Source: Halicephalobus mephisto (taxonomy: Eukaryota; Nematoda; Chromadorea; Rhabditida; Panagrolaimidae). Taken from it: a DNA stretch of 64,000 bases. A program made the translations under genes and the position numbers. The notes under the pieces are model-generated. The model did no database searches, was not told where the DNA came from, and saw only the letters and a list, made by a program, of their open reading frames with translations. Positions 33,586 through 44,926 of the stretch are shown here, piece by piece (position 1 is the stretch's first letter; the number at the start of each line of letters is the position of its first letter). Where the stretch lies: the NCBI GenBank assembly GCA_009193035.1, contig SWDT01000022.1:248001-312000 (forward strand), given 5' to 3'.

Positions 33586-33826
33586 AAAGAAGAAGATGAT
33601 GATGAAGATGATGATGAAGATGATGAAGATGATGAAGATGATGAAGATGATGAAGATGATGAAGATGATGAAGATGATGAAGATGATGAAGATGATGATG
33701 ATGATGAAGATGATGAAGATGATGAAGATGATGAAGATGATGAAGATGATGAAGATGATGAAGATGATGAAGATGATGATGATGATGAAGATGATGATGA
33801 TGATGATGATGATGATGACTTCTATC
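33586..33826 (+). repeat. (GATGAAGAT)n trinucleotide-based microsatellite
   Basis: About 240 bp of GAAGATGAT units with pure GAT stretches. It gives long chance frames (Asp/Glu, Lys/Met, or His/Leu on the other strand). Its position directly behind the LINE end suggests it grew from the element's tail. Confidence 0.95.
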
Positions 33827-34094
33827 TCGATGGATAGGTAATTTCAAACTAATAGGAATGAACAAAATCAACAAAATCCTCAAAATGACCAATCAACAAG
33901 GTTTTTTGATCGTTTTCTGTCCCCTTTCGTTTCTTATGAAACCGATTGAAAATGAAATAAATAAATAAAAATAAATATTGGAATTTAAAAATTTCCATGT
34001 ATCTTTGTCAATTCTCTGAAGCTGTTTAAAATATACTTTTTATATCATCCTAAAATGTTAAGATTTCGTGAGATTTTTTATATCCATATATTTA

Positions 34095-34830
34095 ACCTTT
34101 AAAAACTTTAAATTTACTTATATTGAAGTTCCGATATATTAAATTTATTTTTTTTTATCAATTTTTAAATCTTACAAATCGATTTATATATTTTTATTTA
34201 ACTTTTAAAAACTTTAAATCTACTTATATTGAAGTTCCGATATATGAAATTTACTTTTTTATCAAAATTTTAAATCTTACAAATCCATTTATATATTTCT
34301 ATTTAACCTTTAAAAACTTTAAATCTACTTATATTGAAGTTCCGATATATGAAATTTACTTTTTTATCAAAATTTTAAATCTTACAAATCCATTTATATA
34401 TTTTTATTTAACTTTTAAAAACTTTAAATCTACTTATATTGAAGTTCCGATATATGAAATTTACTTTTTTATCAAAATTTTAAATCTTACAAATCCATTA
34501 TATATTTCTATTTAACCTTTAAAAACTTTAAATCTACTTATATTGAAGTTCCGATATATGAAATTTACTTTTTTATCAAAATTTTAAATCTTACAAATCC
34601 ATTTATATATTTCTATTTAACCTTTAAAAACTTTAAATTTACTTATGTTGAAGTTCCGATATATGAAATTTACTTTTTTATCAAAATTTTAAATCTTACA
34701 AATCCATATATTTCTATTTAACCTTTAAAAACTTTAAATTTACTTATATTGAAGTTCCGATATATGAAATTTACTTTTTTATCAAAATTTTAAATCTTAC
34801 AAATCCATTTATATATTTTTAATTTTTTAA
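34095..34830 (+). repeat. About 104-bp tandem repeat, seven copies
   Basis: Each copy holds TTTAACCTTTAAAAACTTTA, AATCTACTTATATTGAAGTT, CCGATATATGAAATTTACTT and ATCTTACAAATCCATTTATA. Copies are nearly identical. The Phe/Tyr/Ile-rich open frame across the array is a by-product. Confidence 0.95.
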
Positions 34831-35173
34831 ATCCTTCAAAAACAAAATATCCTTTCTCAGAAATACTCAATAATAAATAAAGAAATTTTTGTATTAAATT
34901 TAAAAAAGTAATTTTTCAACGATTTTATTTCCAAAAATTCACTGTTATTTAATGTTGTTGATTTATTCAAAGAAATATAAAATAATTAATTTTATTTTTA
35001 TAAATTTTTACAAACAAAAATTAATTGAGACCAGTTTTTTCTCGACGACCGTATTTCTCCCGAAGCGAAAAGCGCGCTTGCTTGTTCGACGTGATTTTCT
35101 TGTTATTTTTTTGGATCTCATTATCTCTTTTATCTCCTTTTTATTACGTGTATTATTCTTTCTGAATCCCGCC
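34831..35173. other. Upstream region of PSF2
   Basis: AT-rich to about 35030. After that, pyrimidine-rich sequence (TTTTTTCTCGACGACCGTATTTCTCCCG) leads to the start codon. No TATA box is obvious. Confidence 0.4.
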
Positions 35174-35858
35174 ATGGACCCTAAACAATGCGATTTTCTA
35201 CTCGAAAACGAGATGATTGAGGTTTGAGCTTTATTTTCTTTTTTCAAATCAATCGTGGTTATATGAACGTTTTTCAGATAATTCCGAATTTTTCATCTGA
35301 TTCGCTACAGTTGATTTGTGGGGAAGTTGATGCATTTGAACCAGGTATCCCGGTGACTGTGCCGATTTGGGTGGCTTTGCATCTGAGGAGACGACAGAGG
35401 TGCGTTATCAATGTAAGTTCGATTTTCATATATCCTCACGCAACCATGTCCGATTCAGCCTCCTCCTTGGTTAAATCCCGACGAATTAAAACAAATGGCC
35501 ACTCAAGAAGCTGAAAGTGAGGGATTTTCGAGAATTCCAGAAAGGTTCTTCGAAACAGCCCATGTGCTAATGACTCAATGTAAGGAAGACATTGAAAACC
35601 TCGAAGTTGTAAGTTGTCCGCAATTTCCCCACCATTATGACTACTCTTCAGATGAGAACGTTAGTAAAAGACATCTGGGATATGAGGACATCTAAAATGA
35701 AGACTTCCACGATAAAGTTCCTCGCAGACGAACCCAGAAGCGATGTCCAAATCGACAACGTCACTCAATTCGAAATTGCCCACGTTCGGAATTTCCTGAC
35801 GAGTTCTACCTCCACTATCACAAAACTCAGTAATTTCTTTACGGATTTCGAAGTTTGA
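35174..35858 (+). CDS. psf-2: GINS complex subunit PSF2
   Basis: PSF2 is one of four GINS subunits; with CDC45 and MCM2-7 it forms the replicative CMG helicase in the nucleus. Four exons (35174-35221, 35278-35412, 35459-35608, 35652-35858) give 179 residues, close to the 185 of the human protein. Family hallmarks run in order: CDFLLENEMIEIIPNFSSD at the N-terminus, ICGEVDAFEPGIPVTVPIWV, ALHLRRRQRC, PPPWLNPDELK, then after two internal introns RTLVKDIWDMRTSKM and a C-terminal helix pair ending NFLTSSTSTITKLSNFFTDF. All splice phases are 0. COX6A follows 140 bp downstream on the same strand, so the two may form an operon. Confidence 0.95.
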
Positions 35859-35998
35859 TGATCTTGTGATTTTACATATCCGTGATTACTGCCAAATAAC
35901 GGGCTTTCATAGAATTTCGAACTCTTATTGGTTTTTAAACCGGATTATATTTTTGTTGTGTGGTGTTTTGGACATCTTTTAAATTTTACAGGTTTGAG

Positions 35999-36545
35999 AT
36001 GGCTCTCAGTTTGCCTCGTCTGGCTCTCCGTTTCCCAACTCGCCGAGTTGTGCAGTCTCAGCGAAACTCCTCCGGAGGCTTTTACGGATCCAACAACTTT
36101 GATGACTTCCGCAAGGGTCTCCATGAAGGTGTTAAATCCGCCGAAGGAACTAAGGAAACTTGGAAGAAGATCTTCTTCGTTGCGTCCATCCCGTGTCTTG
36201 CTATGACCATGTGGGCTGCTGCTCGTGACCATGAACAACACCATGCTCATGCTCGTCCTGAGTACGTCGAGTATCCGTACTTGACTGTAAGTTGTCTTTA
36301 TTTTTTTATTGAGAAAATAGTCATTGAACTAGGTGTTTATAAGAACAACAGATATGGGAACTAGGTCGTAGCAAAGGCTTTTGATTATGTGCCAAGTTCT
36401 CTGGGAGAATTGTGTATTGATTACGTTTGTTTTTCAGGTCCGCAACAAGCCCTTCCCGTGGGGAGATGGAAACCACTCATTGTTCCATAACGCGAGCGAA
36501 CAATGGGTTCCTGGAGTCGGATACGAGAAGGACCGTCATCACTAG
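35999..36545 (+). CDS. cox-6A: Cytochrome c oxidase subunit 6A
   Basis: A nuclear-encoded subunit of mitochondrial complex IV. Two exons (35999-36286 and 36438-36545) give 131 residues. The N-terminus [20 protein letters not shown] is an arginine-rich mitochondrial presequence. A single membrane helix ([18 protein letters not shown]) follows ETWKK. The C-terminal part ([20 protein letters not shown], then HSLFHN) has the motif shared by all COX6A proteins. The start was chosen because TTTTACAG/GTTTGAG just upstream is a good trans-splice acceptor; an in-frame upstream ATG at 35960 would spoil the presequence. The 140-bp gap to PSF2 is operon-like. Confidence 0.95.
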
Positions 36546-36792
36546 ATTTGTGGATTGAGTTAGATTTGTATTTTTCACTAGAACCCGATAATTTCCAATA
36601 TTGTATTTGGATTATGGTTTCTTGTGGTAAATTTGAGTAAATGTAAAAAAGCGAGTCGATAAATGATAAGGCACAAAGATGAGAGATGAAAATCTCTCTG
36701 AGAAACAGTCGAAACGGAAACGTAAGGCGGGCCAGTGTTGCTAGGGTTCTCGACGCGCATTTGGGTGTTGTTTTGTTTTGTCAAAATAGTCA

Positions 36793-39700
36793 ATGAATAT
36801 GGACGTTGAAAGGACTAGAGTAACAGAACCTAGTTCTAGATTTGGTCACATGGCTGGGAGAACTACCCCTGTACCTTCGAGCGGAGATTCTGTAGGAACT
36901 ATAGCAAGTTATTTATCTAGATATGTTCAGGTTTGTTTTTTTTTATAAATTTTTAAAAATTTATATTTTTATTTTTCTTAATATGTAGAATTTTGTTTTT
37001 GTAATGTGTAAATTTTTACTTTTTTTATTGATTTTTAAAATTTTTTGATGTATGAAATTTTACTTTTTTGTGTGTGGATTTTCACATTTTTTGATATAAA
37101 ATTTTTATTTTTTATATTTTCTGATATATGGATTTTAAAGGTTTTTCGATATATAGATTCTTAAGAAATTTCGATATATGGATTTTTACTTTTTGCTAAT
37201 ATATAGATTTTAAAGGTTTTTCGATATATAGATTCTTAAGAAATTTCGATATATAAATTTTTAAGGAATTTCGATATATAGATTCTTAAGAAATTTCGAT
37301 ATATGGATTCTTAAGAAATTTCGATATATAGATTTTTAAGGTATTTCGATATATGGATTTTTCCTTTTTGTTAATATATGGATTTTTAAGGAATTTCGAT
37401 ATATGGGTTTTTAGGGAAGTGATCAAGAATTTGGAAGAAAGGCTGTGGAAAGTTTAATCAAGAAGTTGAAAGATAAACGACATGAATTGGACGATTTCAT
37501 TAAAGCGGTAACTACTGGAGGAGAGCAGCCTACTGGATGCATAACTATCCCGAGGACCCTTGACGGAAGACTGCAAGTGGCTGGACGGAAGGGGTTTCCG
37601 CATGTTGTTTATGCTCGGACCTTCAGATGGCCGGATTTGCACAAAAATGAACTAAAGCATCTGTCAGAATGTCAGTATGGATTCGAACTGAAAACGGATT
37701 CTGTCTGTGTTAATCCCTATCATTACGAAAGAGTTCTGATCTCCGAAAGCGGAGTGGATTTGGGCGTCATCGGATCTGGATTACCTCAAGGATCTTCTAG
37801 ATCGAGTTTAGGAGATCCAAGACTCAGTTTCCCGAGGGATGAACCCACCACGTCCAGAAGAGCCACTCTGCCGCATATTCAGAATCCTGTTTCTTCACAA
37901 GACGAAATTCCAACGACAAATCAGACTCTGGCTCAAGTCCAATCACTTTTACAACAATCAGCAGCAAATAGTTCATCTCAATCTTTTGCTGCTGCTTTTT
38001 TGGCAAATCAAATTCGTCAACATCAACAACAACAACAACAACAACTTCTTTTTCAACAAAGAAGCACAATTGAAATGCTTCTGGCTGCAGCTGCTGAACA
38101 ACAAAACAGACAAGATGAAGTTCTTTTAAATGATACTGTAGGACATTTATCTGCACTGCAAACTAGTGAAGCTCCATCTGTTTTGTCCACAACAACAAAT
38201 AACGTTCCTGTTTCGCTTTCCGAACAAGCAGTCAGAAGATTCTCAGATGGCCTGTTTCCACAGCATACTGTAAGAAAGGAGAAAACAGCTCCAATCAGAC
38301 AATTACTCGAACATCTGGCTCAGAATTATCCAAGTATGTTTTAAAATTAAAAAAAAAACAATTTTTTTATTTAAAAAAAGTAAAAAACAAATTTTTTATT
38401 AAATTAAATTAAATTTTCACTTTTTTAAATTAAATTTAAATTTTTATTATTTAATTTTATTTTTATTTTTAATTTAAATTTAAATTATTTTATTTTTTAT
38501 TTTATTTTTAAATTTTAAATTTAAATTTTTATTATTTTATTTTTAATATTTAAATTTTTATTTTTAAATTTAAATTTTTATTTAATTTTTAATTTTTAAA
38601 TTTAAATTTTTATTATTTAATTTTATTTTTAAATTTTTATTATTTTATTGTTTATTTTAATTTTTTAGGTCTGAATCCGCGTAATCTTGGAAGGATATCT
38701 TTGTCGAAACTTTTTAGAGAAAACGAATCAACTTTGGATTTAATCAGAAGAGTCGCGGCTCGTCAGGCGGTTCAGCAAGAATTAATTGCCAGAGGGGAAT
38801 CTGTAGAAAATTACAGAAATGAACAAAGAGATGAAACTGTTGCAGCTTTGGGAGCTTTAATAACAGCAGTAACGAGACAACATTCAAATTTTTCAAATGA
38901 TGAAGAACAATTTCGAGAATTTTCTGAAAATGGAGAATCTGAAAATGGATTAACTCCAGAACATTCGCTTTTGGCGACGATGATGGGAGCTTTGGCTAAT
39001 GGGGCTGCTAGTGGAAATCTGTCTTTGGAACAACCACCGATGCCTGAGGCTGTGGCTCCGGCTTCCTGTGCCGGAGGCGAACATTCGGCAATTGCGGATT
39101 TTATAAGTACAAATTTATTTTACACAAAATCCCTAAAAGGAGAATTAATTGGATTAAATATCGATGGTATTTGGTCTGAAATAATTTATCATGAAAGAAA
39201 AAAAATTTTTAATCAAAATTTTTTCGCAAAAAAAAATACACTTTTCATAACTGCCGTCGACCAAGTTATTTCTGGAGATCAAGAACAAATTTTAATTCCG
39301 AACATAATCGGAGCAAATCCGCCTTGTGATGATAACGTCAAGTACGACAGATCGAAAATAGGATACGGTATAAGATTGGACGTCAGAAACGAAACAGAAC
39401 TTTGGGCAACTTGTCTCTCCGTGATGCCGATTTATTCTGAATCTTTTTATCTCGACAAAGAAGCCGGAAGAGAACCAGGATCATGTTTGCATAAAATTTA
39501 TCAACAATCAACTTTAAAAATTTACGACATTCGGCAAGCAGTTCGTCAAATGTGCTATACAAATGCTCATAGAAGATTTAACGTTGGAAAAATTAATAAT
39601 TTAGAACAAAAAGAAATTTTAAATCAGGTTAGTTTTTTAAATTATTATTATTTAAAAAAATAAAAATTCAATTTAATCAATTTTAGGAAAATTAAAAATT

Positions 39701-40244
39701 TTAGGATTTTTGAAAAAAGAAAAAGTTAATTTGCCAGATTTTCCATTTTTTTACTCTCACTCGCTTTTACGCGGGAATTCAAAAATTTCGAAATTATTGT
39801 TTAAAGAAATAAAAATTCAATTTAATTAATTTCAGAAATTAAAAAATTATCAAATTTACTTTTTCTTTTTATAAATTTTTTCATTTTACGCAAAAAATTC
39901 CAAATTTTTTAATATAAAAAATCCAAAATTTTAAATTTCAGAAATTTATTGCTGAAATGAAAAATCTTACTAGAGTAAGAATTGCCTTAGGGGCTAGAAT
40001 TGAAAAAGACCTCAAACCAGATGACAAAACTCTCGATTATGCTCCATGTTGGTTAGAAATTCAAATAAAAAAAGCAGTATCAATTTACAATAATCTTATA
40101 TCACATCCACCAATAACACCTCCAGAAAAATTCCATTCTATGACAATATTCGCTGGTGGTCCTCCAAATACCTCAACAAAACTCCCTAAGGAACTCCTCG
40201 AAGAAGCCGTCGATTTCCTCTACCATGCTGCTTCTTACAATTGA
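36793..40244 (+). CDS. Co-SMAD (SMAD4/DAF-3/SMA-4 class)
   Basis: Co-SMADs bind receptor-SMADs and DNA in TGF-beta/BMP signalling. Four exons (36793-36930, 37415-38333, 38669-39627, 39942-40244) give 772 residues. MH1 is highly conserved: [53 protein letters not shown], the DNA-binding hairpin region, and VCVNPYHYE. The linker is long, with a polyglutamine tract near 38025-38045. MH2 is more diverged: the usual VDGY.DPSGG stretch is not recognisable. [33 protein letters not shown] and the final helix ([19 protein letters not shown]) are clear. The C-terminus lacks an SSxS phosphorylation tail, as expected for a co-SMAD. The strong MH1 and drifted MH2 suggest DAF-3 rather than SMA-4, but I cannot decide. 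Confidence 0.9.
36931..37414 (+). repeat. TTTCGATATATAGATT tandem repeat in co-SMAD intron 1
   Basis: About 12 units of 24-32 bp read TTTCGATATATAGATTCTTA or TTTTGATATATGG. The rest of the intron is A/T-rich. Confidence 0.85.
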
Positions 40245-40473
40245 TCCATTTGTAAAATTTAATTTTTTTTTGTACATTATCTTTGAAAAACTCGGATTCT
40301 AAAAACCTTCAATTTTTTTTCTCGAGTGATTTTTCCGAGTTTGATCAATTTTAAACTTTAATCTAAAGCTGAAAAAATCAGTCGTTAATTATAAACTTCT
40401 GCAGAAAATACACGCTTGAATCATTGAAATATCGTATCAATGACTGAAAAGAAATGTATAAATTCAATTCTCC

Positions 40474-42022
40474 TTATATTTGTGGTGTTCCGCCTCTTGT
40501 AGGAACACCAGGGATTTTCTCAGGTCCAATTGTGCTTGGAAAATATTTGTCAAAACTTCTGATGATTTCCGTGACTAGTTGTGGATGTCCATTTATAATT
40601 GATTCCCATCCTTCAGTTCTCGTAACTTGTGTCGGATTTTTCTGAATCATCGAAATTGCACGTTCCCTCAAAGTTTTAGCGCTGTAAACGTCTCCTAGTA
40701 AAACGAGTTGGCAAACATTGTCTGCGTTGATGCTGTTGATAAGAGTTCTTTCACAATGCTGCTTTAAATTCTCCATCCTAAAGATAATAAACATCGCCAT
40801 ATATAAAAATGAATCACTCACCGGTACTTATCAGCGGCAATTAACAAAGATTCAGCAAGATCAAGATCGTCAATATACCGTCCGCTGTACATGAACATCA
40901 GCATGGCTTTCATAACGTCCGAATCCACATCCGTCACGTTGACAACTCCAGAACGAACTTCTTCCATGTTTTCGTGCTCCAACATGGCAGAGAAAACCGG
41001 GGATCGAGCAGATAATATAGCCTTGTGAACCCGGAATTCCTGTCCTTTGGTTTTAATGGTAAAGTCCGCGTGTCTTTCTTCATCGAACAGAGATAAAAGA
41101 TCCTTACTGAGTTCTTTTTCACTCCTGATTAGCGGAAGCAAGGAATCCTGACTGTTAGTGGTGACTGTTTCAACAGCAACATCGATCTCGACAAGCACCG
41201 TAATAGAATCGTAAGGTTGGATTTGTGGAAAGAGCACATCACGTTTGATATATGAAACATAGTCTGAATGTGAAGGATTCGGATGAACCCGCATTTCGAT
41301 TTCTTTGTTTTCAGCATTACGGAGCAGAAATTTGGAGCTAAAAATCGATAATTGTATTGTCCAAATTCAAACACAACTTTTTTCAATGAAACCATTTTCA
41401 TGCAGAGTTCTAGAATGTGCCAGCAACCAAAACAGACTACACAATGGTTATTTTGTAATTCGGTCTTACTTCATGATTAATATTTCGGAATTACACTCTA
41501 CTCAAGCAGACTTAAAAACTTCAACTTGCAACTCCACGAGGTAAAAGAAGCCTCTAGGATTAATGTTCATATATGAAATTATTACTAAATATCCGAGAAA
41601 ATCACATGTCCTATCAGAAACACATTATTTCCTAGTTTTAACAAATCCCATATAAAACATACCGAAATCCGAGTTTGTTGTTCTTGGCCCCAGACGGATT
41701 GGACACAACCCTGTTCAAACAGAGAAAAACGAAATCCTTGTTGTTTTCGCCGTTGCCTTTCGGGTAGATTTTAATCGACCAAACCAGGTTCTCATCTCCT
41801 CTGATTAAATGCACGTAATTCTCCAAATACTCTTGGTAACAATGACTGAAATTCTTAACTGTCCAGCTGTGTTTCAAATGCTGAAAAATCAATTATCGAT
41901 ATATGGAAAATTTGAAATAAACAAACCTCGACTTTGATTTCTGTCTCGGACGTCGTTGTGGCACCGGAATTTTTAGCAACTCCCGGTTCTAAACTGCTCA
42001 ATCCAGCATCCTCCGGCTCCAT
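40474..42022 (-). CDS. SPOP-like MATH-BTB protein (CUL3 adaptor)
   Basis: MATH-BTB proteins bring substrates to CUL3 ubiquitin ligases; the nematode members are the BATH proteins. Four exons (42022-41927, 41880-41663, 41337-40822, 40777-40474) give 377 residues, against 374 in human SPOP. After a short acidic head, MATH begins HSWTVKNFSHCYQE and includes VWSIKIYPKGNGENN and YVSYIKRDVL. BTB has HADFTIKTKGQEFRVHKAIL, ARSPVFSAMLEHENMEE and MFMYSGRYIDDL. A BACK-like helical tail follows (MENLKQHCERTLINSINADN). TTTCCAG/GTTATGG at the ATG is a likely trans-splice acceptor. Converges with the co-SMAD gene, with 229 bp between stops. Confidence 0.95.
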
Positions 42023-43043
42023 AACCTGGAAATGGAAGCAATAACCAAAAATAAAAAATAAAATTAAGATACCAAACGAAATCGAAAACAAGAATTCTCG
42101 CGTTCGATTGGAAAAAAGAAAGCCGCACGCGAGTCAGTGCAAGGAATGACTGGTAACGAAACATGCGACCAGTCTTTCCTTTTTCTAGGGGCGGTTAATT
42201 CGGTCTTTTTTCATGCACTGCCGGAAAAAATGGAAATTTTTCGAACAAGAAATCCTGAATCTAGCTCGATTTCTGGAAAAACTGGTAATTGGACAATAGA
42301 GATAACTGAAGGTGATTTATCGATCAAAATTTCTGGATTTTTTGGATCAAATCCATCTCATCAATTTTGAAACAATTCATATAAAAATCAAAAATAAATT
42401 TTACCGTAAAATTAGGATTTTCAGGATCATGGAATTTTGTTTTTATTTCAGAAGTCAACATTGGATTCTGGAAGATTTTAGAAAATTTTCGAAATTTTCT
42501 GAAATTTTTAGAAATTAAAAAATTTATGAAATTTCGAAAGATTTTCGAAATCTGAAATTTTTAAAAATTAAAAAATCTGAAATTCTGGAAGATTTTAGAA
42601 TCCGAATGAGAATTTTGGAACAATATTGTAAATTTTAAAATGATTCATTAATTTTCGAAAATTTTTAGAAATTCTGAAAAATTCTAGAAAATTTTCGGAA
42701 GTTGTAAAATTTTCTGAGATTTTTAGAAATTTAAAAATCTACGAAATTCTAAAAACTTTTATGACATTTTCGAAAGTATTAAAATTTACTAAATTTTCGA
42801 AAATTCTACAAGCTTCAATTAAATTCTAAAAGTTCTTAAAAATTCATAAATTTTCCGAAATTTTGCGTGAAATATTGGAAGATTTTAGAAACTTCCGTAG
42901 GATTCTGAAGACTTCTGTGAAATTCGAAAATTTCAAAACTTCTTGAATTCTGAAAACTTCCAAAAATTGCTCTAAACTTTATTTATAAAAATGATAGGTT
43001 TTTATTTTCAAATTTGATTATCTTCAAAAACACTCAAATTTGA
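42023..43043. other. Intergenic DNA
   Basis: 42060-42260 is GC-richer and holds the BTB-gene promoter. From 42480 to 42970 there are diverged units of AAATTCTGGAAGATTTTAGAA, a repeat type seen elsewhere in the window. No gene seen. Confidence 0.45.
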
Positions 43044-43490
43044 TTATATTTCGCATTGTAGCCGGGAAAGCAAGAGCAGTGCTCGGGGTGTTTGCCTGAG
43101 GGTCCGTCAGGGGCTTTCTCGCCTGGGGGTCCGGGTTCTGCAGATTTTCCATTTTCGTCGTTCTGTCCATCTACTTCGACGACTCCTAGTGGTCCTGGAA
43201 AACTTTTTTTTCTCCAAGAATTCCGGGTTTTGCTTCCTCTCCGATAACTCTACCGTTTCCAGGAACTTTTTTAGGACCAGATTTGTCAGGCTTTCCGGGT
43301 TCTCTAGGGGCTCCTGAGAATCCCAACGGCTTAAGCATTCATCGATCTCAAGACGACTTGGGTTCTCAGGGGTCCTGGGAAGACCATGATAGCCTCGAGG
43401 ACATGATCGACAGCCGTAGATGAAGTCGATGTTGACGATAGAGTAACAGTTCTCCAGCAGACCCGAGGGCCTGGGACATTCAAAATTCAT
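43044..43490 (-). pseudogene. Decayed collagen gene, 3' part
   Basis: The minus strand has pieces of a Gly-X-Y protein in different frames. Upstream, GCRSCPRGYHGLPRTPENPS shows lost glycines. A second frame has GFSGAPREPGKPDKSGP and VPGNGRVIGEEAKPGILGEK. A third has PGPLGVVEVDGQ, then AEPGPPGEKAPDGPSGKHPE, ending in HCSCFPGYN and TGA at about 43048. At least two frameshifts are needed, one in a run of eight A's near 43204-43211. Glycine positions are degraded, so this is probably a relic of a cuticle or basement-membrane collagen. An intact cuticle collagen lies 8 kb away. Confidence 0.65.
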
Positions 43491-43984
43491 CTAGTTCCTT
43501 GGTTCCCGAGTCATCTGAACGACCATGGGGAACAAATATTCGCCGATTGGCAAGTTAAAAAATCACAATAATCATATAAAAAATAATAAACATTTTTACG
43601 AAATTCTCTTAAAACGGATTTCTGGAATCTTCCAATTTAAATATTAATTCTGAAAATTTCCCCAAAATTCTATAAAAGTTTATAAAATTCTCGGAAATTT
43701 CAGGAGTTTATACTGAATTCTGAAATACTCTAGAATTTTTTGTGAAATTTTAGAAAATTTCAGAATTTTGTGAAATTTTAAAAAGTTCTTTTAAATTTTT
43801 AAATCCCGTCATGTTTTTTTTCAACATTAAAATTAATATTTGCAATTTTTTCACAATAATCGAACAAAAGTGCCACAGGCAACGAGCAATTCTGTGATTA
43901 AAAAAGTTTAAAAAAATTAAAAAAATTTAAAAAATTAATATTTTTTGAATTGAAAAAATTTATATTTTTTATTCTCGAAGATGT

Positions 43985-44260
43985 TTCATCCCAATCGGGG
44001 GAGTCTCATCCCCTCAGGCAAAAAGGCTTTGTTCTTTCTGGATACTTGACGATTTGAGGATTCTGGCTGAATTGTTGATTCAGACAACTTCCGTCGACAA
44101 ATAAAACATGTTTCGTTTCCAGTTGGCCAACTCTAAAGAATCCAAAAGTGAATCCAAGCTTCCGGGAATGTTCCACCTGAGCCAGTTGCCTCAGGCAGTC
44201 GGATAAGGGAAATGGGTTTCTTCTTCAATAAGGGTTTATTTCCATCAGTCCCATTGTCAT
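43985..44260 (-). pseudogene. Exon-like coding remnant upstream of the collagen relic
   Basis: On the minus strand one frame reads NGTDGNKPLLKKKPISLIRL and breaks. A second frame continues PFPLSDCLRQLAQVEHSRKL, GFTFGFFRVGQLETKHVLFV and DGSCLNQQFSQNPQIVKYPE before TGA at about 43999. The composition is clearly protein-like. It may be the 5' part of the same collagen-type gene (NGTDGNKP resembles a collagen segment) or part of another extracellular protein. The frame break argues for decay, although an unseen splice could explain it. Confidence 0.45.
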
Positions 44261-44269
44261 AATTACTGT

Positions 44270-44900
44270 AAGAAATACAACTATTAAGTTCTAAGTCGTT
44301 ACGGTATCGACGGTCATTTTTGTTTCTACAGTAATCACAACAAAAAAATTGAATTACTGTAAAAAATAAAACTATTTAATTCCAATTTGTTACAGTATTA
44401 AGAATTATTTTATTTCCTACAGTAATCAAGAAAAAAGAATTTCACTTACCCGGAATACTGTAAGAAAATAAAACTATTTAATTCTAACTTGTTACGGTAT
44501 TGGAAGTTATTTTATTTCCTACAGTAATAAAAAAGAATCTTCTCGGAATCACTGGTCGGCCTTCTGAAGCTGCTAGAGGACATTTCATATCGTCCCAGAA
44601 TCAGCAGTTGATTCTTTGGGAATCTTCGACAAAATCACAAGTCTTCTCGGAATCACTGGTCGGCCTTCTGAAGTCCTCAAACGGTATCTTGGATCTGCTA
44701 AGAATCGCTAGTTCAGTCTCCGAAGTCTTCTGAAAGTATTTGAAATATTCATAGAATCATCAATCGATTTTCCGGAGACTTCTAACAACATCTTAGATCT
44801 TCTTAGAACAGTTATTCGATTTACAGGAAGCCTCTAACAACATCTTAGATTTTCTCAGAACTATCAACTGACCTTCCGGCGACATCTGAAATCTCCTCTT
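44270..44900. repeat. Two local repeat arrays 5' of the receptor gene
   Basis: 44260-44530 holds three copies of a roughly 100-bp unit with TACTGTAAGAAAATAAAACT, ATTCTAACTTGTTACGGTAT and TTATTTCCTACAGTAAT. 44530-44900 holds four diverged copies with TCTCGGAATCACTGGTCGGC and CTTCTGAAG or TCTAACAACATCTTAGATCT. Confidence 0.8.
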
Positions 44901-44926
44901 AATCCATCTAAGAAGTCCAATTTCAT

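Noticed and set aside
33553..33837. Asp/Glu-, Lys/Met- and His/Leu-rich open frames
   Set aside because: All are translations of the GATGAAGAT microsatellite; a three-base period leaves every frame open.
34123..34515. 130-codon Phe/Tyr/Ile-rich open frame
   Set aside because: It is a translation of the 104-bp tandem repeat, with no start context or splice sites.
34095..34830. CRISPR-like array
   Set aside because: The units are contiguous tandem repeats without unique spacers, in a nuclear animal genome.
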